Source of the DNA: Anaerolineaceae bacterium
Lineage (GTDB): Bacteria; Chloroflexota; Anaerolineae; Promineifilales; Promineifilaceae
Assembly (NCBI GenBank): GCA_002699125.1
Contig: PABI01000067.1
Location: forward strand, 62,001-126,000
Direction: 5' to 3'
DNA: 64,000 nt
The translations under genes and the position numbers were made by a program. Below are positions 10,701 through 18,300 of the stretch, one piece after another (within the stretch, counting starts at the first letter, position 1; every line of letters begins with the position of its first letter). A model generated the notes under the pieces. The model ran no database searches and was not told the origin of the DNA. It saw only the letters and a list, made by a program, of their open reading frames with translations.

Positions 10701-11364
10701 CGCCTTGTAGCCATTCGCGCTGCCAGGTGGCAAAATCGGCATACTGCACCGGCAGTTTGGCCAACGGCGACGGCTGGTTGGCCACTTTGGTCTGGTACAA
10801 CGTCGCAATTTCACGAATGAGGATGCCAATCGACCAGCCATCGGAAATGATGTGGTGCATGGTGAGCAGGAGGATGTGGTCGTTTGTTTGCAGTTTCAGG
10901 AGTCTGGCGCGGAACAGCGGCGGCCCGTTGGCCAGATCAAACGTAGCCTGGGCTTCGGCGTCGGTTTGCTGCTGCACGGCCGTTTCCCGTTCATCACCCT
11001 GCAAATGGCTCAGATCCGTAATGGGCAGCGGTGCCATCATCTGCTGTTGGATTTGCTGCTGGGGACGGCCGTTTACGGCCACAATCCTGGTGCGCAAACT
11101 TTCGTGCCGGTCCACCACTGCTTGAATGCTGGCTTCCAGCGCTGGCAGGTTGAGGCTGCCTTGCAGGCGAACGGCCGTGCGCAGGTTGTAGGCGGCGTTG
11201 GCGCTGTCCAGTTGGTGCAAAAACCACAATCGTTCCTGGCCGAAAGAGAGAACGGCCGTTTTGTCCGCTTTCTTCGCCTTTTTCTCTTGCAGCAATTTTT
11301 GCAGCAGTGCCCGTTGTTCTTCTGCCGAAAGACCTTCTAGATTGGCAGCTAGTGTTTTGTCCAT
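1735..11364 (-). CDS. Three-module nonribosomal peptide synthetase (C-A-PCP x3)
   Basis: A 3,209-residue NRPS. It opens with a short helical docking-like segment (LSAEEQRALLQKLLQEKKAK). Domains in order, rough residues: C1 40-470 (HHIISDGWS near 171), A1 484-982, PCP1 (GGHSL near 1029), C2 1070-1520 (HHIIADGWS near 1216), A2 1528-2026, PCP2 (GGDSI near 2072), C3 2140-2580 (YHHILLDGWS near 2288), A3 2606-3107, PCP3 (GGHSL near 3152), acidic tail ending DDDEIDLLL. Read against GrsA, A1 and A2 both give the code D-I-L-Q-L-G-M-V-W-K, close to published glycine codes. A3 gives about D-T-E-D-I-G-T-I-V-K, reminiscent of Lys or beta-Lys codes (weak). There is no epimerase, methyltransferase or thioesterase. 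A1 and A2 are nearly identical while their flanking C and PCP domains are not. The ATG follows CAGGATT. This enzyme probably receives the chain from the upstream PKS proteins. Confidence 0.97.
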   Translation of the reverse strand: MDKTLAANLEGLSAEEQRALLQKLLQEKKAKKADKTAVLSFGQERLWFLHQLDSANAAYNLRTAVRLQGSLNLPALEASIQAVVDRHESLRTRIVAVNGRPQQQIQQQMMAPLPITDLSHLQGDERETAVQQQTDAEAQATFDLANGPPLFRARLLKLQTNDHILLLTMHHIISDGWSIGILIREIATLYQTKVANQPSPLAKLPVQYADFATWQREWLQGETLEKQLAYWGEQLADTAVVDLPTDHPRPNVQTFAGARHYFTIAPDIASQFHQITHAENATLFMGLLGAFNVLLHIYSRQTDISVGTPVAGRNRNQLESTIGLFINTLVMRNQIEPQASFRDLLKQIRQTTLDGFAHQDVPFEKLVEELHPPRDPSRTPYFQHLFILQNAPFQSVELPGVTLTALQPNKASSLFDITLTMWDDDKQGMRGYLEYNTDLFSSETMARFVTHFQQLMRHIGQQPDAPIAQLSPLSRAEKSKMLVEWNATERPFPHHTFTQLFKQQAEKTPEKTAVTNSDGDLTYAQLDAKSDQLAAYLRQFDIQPDTLIGLALPRNTSMLVAILGILKAGAAYLPIDPTYPDQRIQYMLEHAQAPLLITNSELESSLPQHQAQTILIDTDWSKIEAAPALAQDFSRLNDLAYVIYTSGSTGKPKGVQITHRNLANFLHTMQEKPGICAEDTLLAVTTLSFDIATLELYLPLISGARVLLADQATTKDALLLLKLLESEPVTMMQATPATWQMLLAAGWEGKAGLKILSGGEALPVSLAQQLVEKGTAVWNMYGPTETTVWSTCLQVTAEECQTDGVVSIGTPIGNTDVYVLDDHLQPVPIGVTGNLYIGGKGVARGYLHRPDLTAERFPQHPFKPEERIYFTGDLSRYRSDGSIEFLGRSDHQVKVRGFRIELGEIENSLQQHPEIAQAVVHPQGEQLIAYLIAKGEEQPDVTALRSHVQETLPAYMVPHRFLFLEAYPLTPNGKVDRKALPDPAKFALSTDNYVPPRTPIEEALVNIWENLLNVPRVGIEDNFFELGGHSLLATQLVSRVRQTLGVELPLRSLFEAGTVAALAKVVTQAQDAPVAPRIQVVDSADAMPLSFSQQRLWVLDQIEPNLTAYHIPAVIRLEGTLDTETLQAAFNELIARHDSLRTTFAVNPDGDPIQVVHDDVPLEIPVTAVSEADVPETLKEIVKRPFDLTIPPLLRIELLQVQPDNHLLAIVIHHIIADGWSMNILVQELATLYHALRAEQPNPLPALPVQYPDFAAWQRSWLQGEVLAEQLAYWQQRLAGAPATLDLPTDFPRPAMQSYRGAIYRHDLPHDLSQHVIHFSRQANATPFMTLLATYQLLLARYSGQNDIVVGSPIANRNRTEVENLIGFFVNMLVLRAQIGAEDNFHDLLAQVRQHALDGYAHQDVPFEKLVDALSIPRDTSYSPVFQVAFILQNTPRNEIDLGEVKMSVVPAEGTTAKYDLTLTVLDTKDGGYRLLWEYCTDLFAEETIERLATHFVYLLENVLTRPHQIVSELPLFSAEEQHQMLTEWNATERPFPTHTLTQLFMQQVEKTPEKTAVSASDGNLTYAQLDAKSDQLAAYLRQFDIQPDTLVGLALPRDTSMLVAILGILKAGAAYLPIDPNYPDQRIQYMLDHAQAPLLITNAELVETLPKNEAKPILIDSDWAQIEAAKPLAQDFSRLENLAYVIYTSGSTGKPKGVQITHGNLANFLCTMREKPGICAEDTLLAVTTLSFDIATLELYLPLITGARVLLADQATTRDVSLLMKQLESEPVTIMQATPATWQMMLAAGWEGKPDLKILSGGEALPAALAKELLGRGTAVWNMYGPTETTVWSTCLQVTEAECQTDGVVSIGTPIGNTDVYVLDDHLQPVPIGVTGNLYIGGKGVARGYLHRANLTAERFPQHPFKPDKRIYFTGDLARYRKDGSIEFLGRSDHQVKVRGFRIELGEIENSLQQHSEIAQAVVHPQGEQLIAYLIAKGEEEPDVTVLRNHVQETLPAYMVPHRFLFLEAYPLTPNGKVDRKALPAPDGAALTSSKTYTAPRNEKEEQVANIWKKLLNLSQVGVHDNFFELGGDSISAIRFIAQAKEIGLIYRPSQLFQNQTVAELAALIDEQTAVPAKPLQAQTLDDTPDFNVLADSLAAEEYIKHPENIQDLYTLTPTQRAILFHTLYAPKTGVYVEQNALEMEDLDIDLYAQAWQQMIKRHDLLRTAFFWEDVEEPLQMVIRDVPFPLAVLDWRSESEERQLSHLQELMATERQKGFDLTKPPLLRLYIIQVDENRHFVLVNYHHILLDGWSNVVIHLEVRAIYDALKRGEAPNLPTPTPYHRYISWLRQQEESEAKTYWQEYLANFEEATPIPIAEQMNQGIYGAVEDYAEQSVTLSAELWDRLHTLLNEYKITYNNFMQAVWGIVLNRYSGENDVLFGTVVHGRPAELPQFDRMVGLFINVLPVRLQFQKEEAVIDWLKHSHERFVDQSQFAHNSLEQIQQWGGFPRERNLFHSLFINNNPATDNMPPPPTDSRPLFVQEKTNYALNFYLKPKEVLQITYDPTLFTAVSIKRMLTHVVQIVRNIVARPEQRMDELTILPSNERTLLLETWNNWPTPVSQGSLVTDFAAQVANQPHVAAVIDPAYGTLTYAELDEKSSQLAAHLQRLGIQNGRIGLHVQRSYHFPVGFWAILKSGNTYVPLDAKHPPQRLAFMIENAQLEAIISHSSLKTTLPQMTQPVLLIDEIEPQLANVPALAAVEMAETAVILYTSGSSGQPKGVRLPHQAVQTYMHTAVNQFQLSPSDNILQFASIGFDTSLEEICTAHLSGSTLILRTEESLNSIQAFFNFCHTYQITVLDLPTAFWHTMTIEMQRNPALQLPANIRLIIIGGEKASPEHLATWRAVASNEVTLLNTYGPTEATIVATGCAVAGPDAVSRAELAPIGKPIPSARVYIVDQYDQLAPVGVPGELLIAGPQLASGYVGLPEETAAKFIPDPFADAGKVYRTGDRVRFLDDGILHFVGRTDRQIKIRGHRIEPETLEQLLNQHEDVADTAVTTQPDSQNNLQIVAYLIPQNGTAPEQQALTNYLRQLLPAYMIPAAFVTLDSFPKTSNGKINYRALPAPTFQTQDGAQYEAPRTPIEETIADLFAQLTSVEKVGLYDNFFQLGGHSLLITQLASRIQSIFEVELSLRTLFEHPTVVDMAILVEEKMLEMVEALDDDEIDLLL

Positions 11365-11399
11365 AATCCTGAGTTCCTAGTTGATAAGCTGAATTTAGT

Positions 11400-11469
11400 G
11401 ACTACAACGAATTAGAGTCGAATTTTTCTACTGGCTTTCATTCGTTTATTACTAAAATTCGTTGTAGTC
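11400..11469. repeat. Long inverted repeat between exporter and NRPS genes
   Basis: A perfect 14-bp inverted repeat has arms GACTACAACGAATT at 11400-11413 and its complement at 11456-11469, separated by a 42-bp AT-rich loop. It lies in the 111-bp gap between the MFS-acylase stop (11476) and the NRPS start (11364). No U-run follows the stem on the minus strand, so it is not a textbook terminator. It could be a dispersed palindromic repeat or an mRNA-processing hairpin that tunes NRPS expression. Confidence 0.6.
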
Positions 11470-11475
11470 TCATTT

Positions 11476-14400
11476 TTAATTCCCTGGCTGCAAAACCAGT
11501 GTTGATTCCTGCACCGCATCCACTTCTGCTTCGGTGTAGCTCATGGGGAAGGGCAGGCCTTCCTGCCACAGCTTGACGACGTCCTCGCGGTGCGGGCTGA
11601 GCAGGTTCATGTTTTGCCCGGTGGAGCCGAGCATCACCGAGTTGCTATAGTCGCCCAGGTCGGTGATGTGGCGGGCGCTGGAGACAATCCACACTTTGAA
11701 CGGATTGGCCCAGTCGTATGAGTTGGTGTAGACCGAGAAGTTGCCGCCGCGCATGGGATAGGTCTCCGAGTTGAAGAAGTTCTTCAGAACCGGAATCTGG
11801 TTAAATGGCTGGTGGGGGAAGGTGACAGAATGCAGGCGTCCCCAATCCCAGTTGGCGATATCGTCCCCTTGCAGGCGAGTGAGCCAGGCAACGCCTTCCT
11901 CAAAGCTTTGCTGAATGATGTCATCGCGTGTTTCAACTTCGGGCGTGTTCTTGTTGTCAAACCAGGGATGGTCCGGTTGAGCCAGCATGTCGATGAGCAT
12001 GGGCATTTGCTGGGTGGCGTGGCGTACGTAATGGCCGCTGATATACAGTTGGGCCGTTTGATCCCCCAGTTCGTCAGCAATGATGTTTGCCAAAAATCGC
12101 TGCTGCCACGCTTCGTAAACAGACGTGCCCACGCCTTCAATGTCCGTATACAGGTCCCAGTTCAGCAGGGCGTCCAGGGCGGCTTCCTCCAATGGAGAGT
12201 TGGCCTCAATCACGTCCAGGTAGGGCATGACTTGCACCGCCTGCGGTGAGAAGGTGTCTTCCTGGATGAGATCCATGTCGGCCACCGAGAGGGGGGCGTA
12301 CTCTTTCAGCAAATCTTCAATTTGTTGGGCGCGGTAGCCGGGCGTGTAGCCATCGCTGATGTAGTAGGGATACCCTTCCGGCTCGACGCGATGGTTGGCG
12401 GACAGCAGGAAGCCCTGTTCCGGGTTATAGGCGTGGGGCAGCTCGTCGTAGGGGATGTAGCCTTCCCACTCGTTGCCACTTTCCCAACCGGGTACGGGGA
12501 GACGGCCGTTGCCATTCGGCCGTAAAGGAATTTTGCCCACCGCCTGGTAGCCGATGTTGCCTTCACGGTCGGCGTAGAAGATGTTTTGTCCGGGGGTATC
12601 CCAGCCTTCCAGAGCCTCCTGGAACTCAGCCCAATTAGAAGCCATGTTCAGCTTGAGGATGGAGGTAAACAGCGTGCTGCCCTCGTGCTGCACCCAGCGC
12701 AAGGCCATCGGGTGGGCAAAGGATGGATTTTCCAGCACAAAGTTCATGATCGGACCGTGCTGGGTGACGTAAAAATCAATCGTCACCGGATCGCCGCCGC
12801 GTACTTCAATGGTTTGCTGGATGTGCTCGATATCCAACCACTCACCATCGTATTGGTACTGTGTGGGCTGGAACGGGTCATCCAGGCGCTCAATGTAATA
12901 ATCCTGGGCGTCGGAGCCGAGATTGGTGATGCTCCAGCCAATATCGGCATTATGGCCGGTGATGATGCCGGGCACGCCGGGCAGGGTGAAGCCCACCACG
13001 TCAAAACGGCCTGCGTGCAGCCCTACGGCGTGCCAGATAGAAGGCATCGTCAGGCCAATGTGAATGTCGTTGGCGATGATGGGATCGCCTGATTCCGTCA
13101 TCGAGCCATCGACGACCCAGCCGTTGCTGCCAATGCCAACCAGTGGGCTGCCATACACGTCATCTGCCTGGAGAAACGGCCGTAAATCAACCTGCTCAAA
13201 GCCGGAATAGGCGTCGGCCGCGCCTGCCGGGACGGTGATAGGGCTGTCTGGGGCGGTGTACGGATATAGCAGGTCCATGCCTTCTTCGCCTACGGCGGCA
13301 AATACCTGCATCCGAATCAGTTCCAGGCGGCGGTTGCTGCTGAGCTGGAGCGAGATGGCATTGCCCCAAACCAGGGAATCGATGGGCGTCCACGGTTCCG
13401 GCTTAAACCTCAAGATTTTGTATTCAATGGGCAAGGCATTTTTATGCTCTTCCAGGTAAGCGTTAATACCGTCGGTGTACGCCTGCAAAATTTCTTTGGA
13501 GTCGGGGTCCATTTGCTGCCAGATGAGTTCGGCCGTTTCGCGCATGAGCATGTTGCGGTTGAACGTGTCGATAAACACGGCCTGCTCACCAACAATCTCG
13601 GCCATACGGCCGCTTGGCGAACGGCGGAACACTTCCATTTGGAACATGCGATCTTGCGCCGTGGCAAATCCCTGGGCAAAGAACAAATCATGTTCATTCT
13701 CGGCGTAAATGTGCACCGTGCCCCACTCATCGCGTACCAACCGCACTTCATCGCTGATGCCGGGAAGCGCCAGCGTGCCATCTGTTTGCGGCAAAGCTCG
13801 CCGCAGCGAAATGTAGGTGTAGCCGGCCAGTGCCACAATGAGCATTATTAAAAATAGGCTGATGCCTAAAACCCACCTTCTACCGGATTTCATTTTTTCT
13901 CCTCTTGTTTCTGAATCAGTTGTTGTGGCCTCATTTTGAGGCTGCGTGTTAGTTGTGGTGCCGTCATCGTCACCTGCGTTTGTTTCCTCTTCTTCGTCCT
14001 GGATGGCATCGGGAATTTCGTCTTCAATCAGGCGCGTCCGGGGATGGGCGTAGACAAAAAACATGATGATGAGATTGATCAGCCCGGTCACAATCAGCAA
14101 GAAGCCAATGCCGCGTCCGCTGCCTACACCAATGATTTTCCCAACGCTGTTGGCCAAAATACCGTCCAGCTCCAGCATCGGTTGGAAAACATAGTCAGAC
14201 AGCGGCCCAGCCAGGATTTGGCCCACCGGAAAAAACAGCGTGGCGGCAATGCGCACTGTGGCAAAAACGCGCCCCTGAATTTGCGTCGGCACCTTTTTTT
14301 GCCAGATGGTGATCAAAGAGGCATTGGCAATCTGCGAAAAGAACAAATAAAAAGCAGAGGCCAGCGCGATGAGCAGCGCGTTGGGCTGCAGCCCGCCCAG

Positions 14401-15336
14401 CAGCAGCAAAATGGCTCGCAAAAAACCAAAAATAATGAAGCCATGCATCAAGCGTTTGGGGCCGCCCCAGACACTCATCGTAATCGCGCCTAACAGGGCA
14501 CCCACACCAGAAACGGCAAACACCCAGCCTAAGGTTTGGGCATCGGCAAAGCTCAAAACGATGGGGGCAATGAGAACGACAACCATCCCCTGCGTTAAGT
14601 TAATGACAACGGAGAGCAGCAAAAGATAGTAAAACCCGGCTCGTTCACGAATATATTGCCAGCCCAGTTTGGCATCCTCAATGTATGAGGTTTTTTTCTT
14701 TCCCTCGGTTTTTGTGGTTACTGCGCCTCGTGCCGGGTTGGGAATGCGAATGCCAAACAGGATGAGGACGGCAAACATAAACGTTGCCAGGTCAATTTGG
14801 GCAATGCCTTTCAGCCCAAGGGTGACAAGCAGTAAACCGGCTAGAAACGGGGCGACAATGCGGCTGGCGGCGGGGCCGATCTGCATCATGCCGTTGGCCC
14901 GGCCAAGCTTTTCTTTGGGCACCAGCAGGGCGACGGTGGCCTGGCTGGCCGGTTCCTGAATCGCGCCAAAGAGGGAAATAATGGCCACGGCGATGTAGAT
15001 GTGCCACGTTTGCAGCATGTCGGCGTTGACAAGGAGCAAAATGCCCAGCGTGCTGGCCGCCGCGCCCATGTCGCTGAGGATCATTGTTTTGCGGCGGTCC
15101 CAGCGGTCAACCAACACCCCGGCAAAGGGGGAGATGAGCACACCGGGCAGGCCGTAGAAAAAGGTGATGAGGGCGAACTGGGTGACCGACGCCGTTTGCT
15201 CATAGGCCCAGACGCGCAGGGCAAAGCCCGTCAGCCCGGAGCCGATGATGGAGATCATTTGCCCAAACCAGAGCAGATTAAAAACGTTCTGCTTGTAGCT
15301 GGGCGTAAAAGTGGCGGGCGCTGTTGTCTCGCTCAT
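11476..15336 (-). CDS. MFS exporter fused to a membrane-anchored penicillin-acylase-type (Ntn) acylase
   Basis: A 1,286-residue two-part protein. Residues 1 to about 435 form a 12-helix major facilitator with the loop DRWDRRKT after helix 2, as in drug exporters. Residues about 436-481 are an acidic Asp/Glu/Thr/Gln-rich linker. Residue 482 (MKSGRRWVLG...) starts a further membrane helix (about 488-510), followed by a full penicillin acylase family domain. In that domain Ser737 of GSNGWVV fits the autocatalytically exposed N-terminal nucleophile, and IIANDIHI fits the conserved ND.H segment. Topology predicts the acylase outside the membrane. Such acylases (PvdQ, AHL and penicillin acylases) cleave amide-linked acyl chains. 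The gene starts 4 bp after the PKS stop, so it is co-translated with the assembly line. Likely job: export of the acylated product and removal of its fatty acyl cap. An internal Shine-Dalgarno suggests the acylase may also be made alone. Confidence 0.9.
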   Translation of the reverse strand: MSETTAPATFTPSYKQNVFNLLWFGQMISIIGSGLTGFALRVWAYEQTASVTQFALITFFYGLPGVLISPFAGVLVDRWDRRKTMILSDMGAAASTLGILLLVNADMLQTWHIYIAVAIISLFGAIQEPASQATVALLVPKEKLGRANGMMQIGPAASRIVAPFLAGLLLVTLGLKGIAQIDLATFMFAVLILFGIRIPNPARGAVTTKTEGKKKTSYIEDAKLGWQYIRERAGFYYLLLLSVVINLTQGMVVVLIAPIVLSFADAQTLGWVFAVSGVGALLGAITMSVWGGPKRLMHGFIIFGFLRAILLLLGGLQPNALLIALASAFYLFFSQIANASLITIWQKKVPTQIQGRVFATVRIAATLFFPVGQILAGPLSDYVFQPMLELDGILANSVGKIIGVGSGRGIGFLLIVTGLINLIIMFFVYAHPRTRLIEDEIPDAIQDEEEETNAGDDDGTTTNTQPQNEATTTDSETRGEKMKSGRRWVLGISLFLIMLIVALAGYTYISLRRALPQTDGTLALPGISDEVRLVRDEWGTVHIYAENEHDLFFAQGFATAQDRMFQMEVFRRSPSGRMAEIVGEQAVFIDTFNRNMLMRETAELIWQQMDPDSKEILQAYTDGINAYLEEHKNALPIEYKILRFKPEPWTPIDSLVWGNAISLQLSSNRRLELIRMQVFAAVGEEGMDLLYPYTAPDSPITVPAGAADAYSGFEQVDLRPFLQADDVYGSPLVGIGSNGWVVDGSMTESGDPIIANDIHIGLTMPSIWHAVGLHAGRFDVVGFTLPGVPGIITGHNADIGWSITNLGSDAQDYYIERLDDPFQPTQYQYDGEWLDIEHIQQTIEVRGGDPVTIDFYVTQHGPIMNFVLENPSFAHPMALRWVQHEGSTLFTSILKLNMASNWAEFQEALEGWDTPGQNIFYADREGNIGYQAVGKIPLRPNGNGRLPVPGWESGNEWEGYIPYDELPHAYNPEQGFLLSANHRVEPEGYPYYISDGYTPGYRAQQIEDLLKEYAPLSVADMDLIQEDTFSPQAVQVMPYLDVIEANSPLEEAALDALLNWDLYTDIEGVGTSVYEAWQQRFLANIIADELGDQTAQLYISGHYVRHATQQMPMLIDMLAQPDHPWFDNKNTPEVETRDDIIQQSFEEGVAWLTRLQGDDIANWDWGRLHSVTFPHQPFNQIPVLKNFFNSETYPMRGGNFSVYTNSYDWANPFKVWIVSSARHITDLGDYSNSVMLGSTGQNMNLLSPHREDVVKLWQEGLPFPMSYTEAEVDAVQESTLVLQPGN
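13891..13905 (-). promoter_or_regulatory. Internal ribosome binding site and ATG inside the MFS-acylase ORF
   Basis: On the minus strand AGAGGAG (13899-13905) stands 5 bases before an in-frame ATG (13891-13893) that encodes Met482. This Met opens a typical type II membrane-anchor sequence (MKSGRRWVLGISLFLIMLI). It is a better start signal than that of the annotated ORF. It suggests that the acylase was once, or still is, a separate gene, with the acidic linker replacing the old intergenic region. Confidence 0.65.
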
Positions 15337-15340
15337 GGCG

Positions 15341-18300
15341 TTATCCTTGCTCCTCTGCTTCTAGAAGTTGGCTTAACATGGCGGCCACGTCGTCGTCGGA
15401 CAGCTCATCGACGTTGATGTCGGCTGCGGCCGTTTCCACCCCAGTTTGTTCAGTGAGGAACGGCCGTTTCCCATTCGGCGCTTTGTAGTTGTCCGGCAGT
15501 TCATAGCCAAACTGCTCTGCCAGCTTTTTGGTGCTGGGATCCAGGCGGCGCGGTAGGGTGACCTTACGCCATCTGTCGGCCAGCGTGGGGTCGATGCCCG
15601 TGTGCGTCAAAATATTGGGATCGCCAATGCCGCCCATCATGCGCTCGCGACGGCCGTCGTACGGTGTAATCAATGCCGGTTCGTAAGGTAGGTCCATCAG
15701 CTGGCATAAATCACGCATGGTTTTTTCCGGCTGCTGCACCAGATCTTCGTAGCGCACCAGGCGCTGTCGGGCCGGATCAACATCCTTGAGGAAAGTGGTA
15801 AGGTTGCGGTTAGCCGTGGCCCAAATCGTCTCGGCCACGATGTACGGGTCGGGATTGGGCTCGTCGAATAGACTGGAGCTGAACTGCTGGTCCAGCCGCA
15901 CGCGCAAGAACGAGTCCATCATGGCGTAGGGATGGCGCACCAGATGCACGTAAATAGCATCCTCAAAGATTTGCTCGGCGCGGCGCAAGGTTTCCATGTC
16001 CATGGCATAAGGCGGGGTCTTGTCTACGAGGAGACGGCCGTCGGCCAGGGTTTGAATGCGGTTGTACACCTCCGGCACGGTATGGTTTTCAGCCACCAGG
16101 CGCTCGATTTCGGCCCAGCCTTCTTCTGGCTCCAGGTTGAGCAGCTCTACCAAAGCCCAGTGCAGTCCTTCGGCGGGCCAGGTAAAGTCCTGGCCAAAGC
16201 TCACGTTTTGCTGCCACTCCTGCATATCCTTGAAGAACAGCAGCGAAATCTCCGGCGGGCAGAAGATTTGTTTGTGCCCGGCCAGCATCACCCGGAACAG
16301 CGTAGAGCCGGCGCGTGGGCTGGAGAGGACAAACAGCATCCGCTTGTTTTTCCTGGCGGGCGGGGTGAACGCGGCGCGTTTGTAGGTGTCGGCCCGGTGT
16401 TCTTTGATGCTGTAGGCGGAGAGCAGCTTTTGCGTGGCGTAGGCGGGCAGGTTGGCCATGCGCTCCTGCTGCTGCCAGACGAATTGGGCCAGTTCCGGCA
16501 GCTTCGGCGTGCCTAGAATCTCGTGCGGATAAAATTGCACTTTCAGATCGCGCTTCAGGTTCCACATCAGGTCAACGGCCGCTAACTGCAAATCAAAGCC
16601 GGACAGATCGCCATCGACCGGAATTTCATCCGGTGACACATTCAACCCGTTGGCGATTTTTTGGCGCAGATAGTTTTCGACGAGGGACGGCCGTTCCACC
16701 GGAAATGCCTCTTTCAACTGCTCCAAAATCGGCTTGTCGGCCCCAGCGCCGCTGGCCAGCCCATCGGCAATGCCCTGAGCCACGCCGGCGGCGGTGGCGT
16801 CGGCAAAAAGCTGCTGCAGGGCCAACTCTACGCCAAACTCGTTGTGCAGCTGGTTGCGCAGCTGGGTGGCCAGCAGCGAGTGGCCGCCCAGGTCGAAAAA
16901 ATTGTCGTTGACGCCGATTTTTTCAATGCCCAGCACCTGCTGCCAGATGAGGACCACGCGCTCTTCAATTTCATTGCGCGGAGCCACGTACTCAGTCCAC
17001 AGGTTAGGACGGCCGTACAAATTTTTGTCCGGCGCGCTGGCTTTTTTCTGCCGCTCGGCAATGCGTTGGGGCAGGTTGGCGGTGGAGATGAGGAGGATGT
17101 CGTGAACGGCCGTGTCTACCGCTCGCTCCAACACAGCAAATCCTTCATGCCGATTCATGGCTAACTGGTTTAATTCGCCCAAGACTTGCATTCCCTCAGT
17201 TTCTTCAAAAGCCCACACGTCCCAATTCAGCGCCAGCCAGGGGAAGCTGCTGTCCCGGTTGAGGCGGCGCACCAGGGCATTGGCACTGTGGGCCGCGGCG
17301 GTGAAGGCGGCAAAGCCTACGCCGCCCAGCGCGGTGGATAAGGCGGAACTGACCACACAGAAATCCAGCGGCATGTCGGCAATGATTTCGGCCAGCACTT
17401 CCAGGCTGGTCTGCTTATTGCGGAAGAAGATGTCACTTTTGGCCGGTTTAATTTCGGCGATGGCCTGGAATGCCTGTTGTCCGGCGACGGTGGGTGAATG
17501 AATCACCGCGGTGAGCGGCCCAAGCGCTTCGACGCCTTGAGTGATTGCTTGTTTCAGTGCGACCTTGTCGGTTAGATTGACTTGCAACGCCACCACTTTG
17601 CTGCCCGCTGCTTCCAGTTCGGCAAGCTGGGCCGGGTCGGCCGTATGTTCATCAATCAGCAGCAGGTTGGCCGCCGTTTTCTCGGCCAGCGTGCGGGCGA
17701 TGTCGTAGCCAATGTCGGACAGGCCGCCGGTGATGAGATAGGTGTTGTTGGATTGGAATACGGCCGTCCCACTCTCCGGCAGCGGCGCGGGCAGAACCGT
17801 CTGCACCCAGCGCTTGCGCCCACGCAAAGCGACTTGTGGCGTCAGGTTTTTAGCCACGCATTCTGCCAGGATTTGTTTGGTGGAATAATCCGCAGATTGC
17901 GCAGATTTACGCAGATTTTTTGTTGCTTCCCTCTGCGCCTCTGCGTCTCTGCGTTGGTTTTTATAGTCAGGAATGTCAATTGCCTGGGCGGTGACGTGGC
18001 TGTATTCCTGGGGAATGGTTTGGCTCAGGCCAAAGAGCGCGGCCTGGGCCGGCGGCAATGCTTCCAGGTCGTTAACGGCGCACGCTTCTTGCGTGACGAT
18101 ATGCAGCCGCACCGGTTCGGAAGTTGCGCCAACCGCTTTGGCAAGATTGGCCAGGGCGTAAAATGGCGTTTCCAACGTTAGTGACCACAAAAAGAGAATG
18201 TGCTGTGGCGGTGTGGAGAGGGCAGACAAAAGCTGGCTGTATTGTGCCTCATCCGCCGGATTGAGCGTGAATTGCGTGACGTCTTTTTGCTGCCAGGCGT

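Noticed and set aside
11476-11800. Thioesterase or release domain in the exporter-acylase protein
   Set aside because: The C-terminal part is the normal end of a penicillin acylase fold; no alpha/beta-hydrolase GxSxG motif is present.
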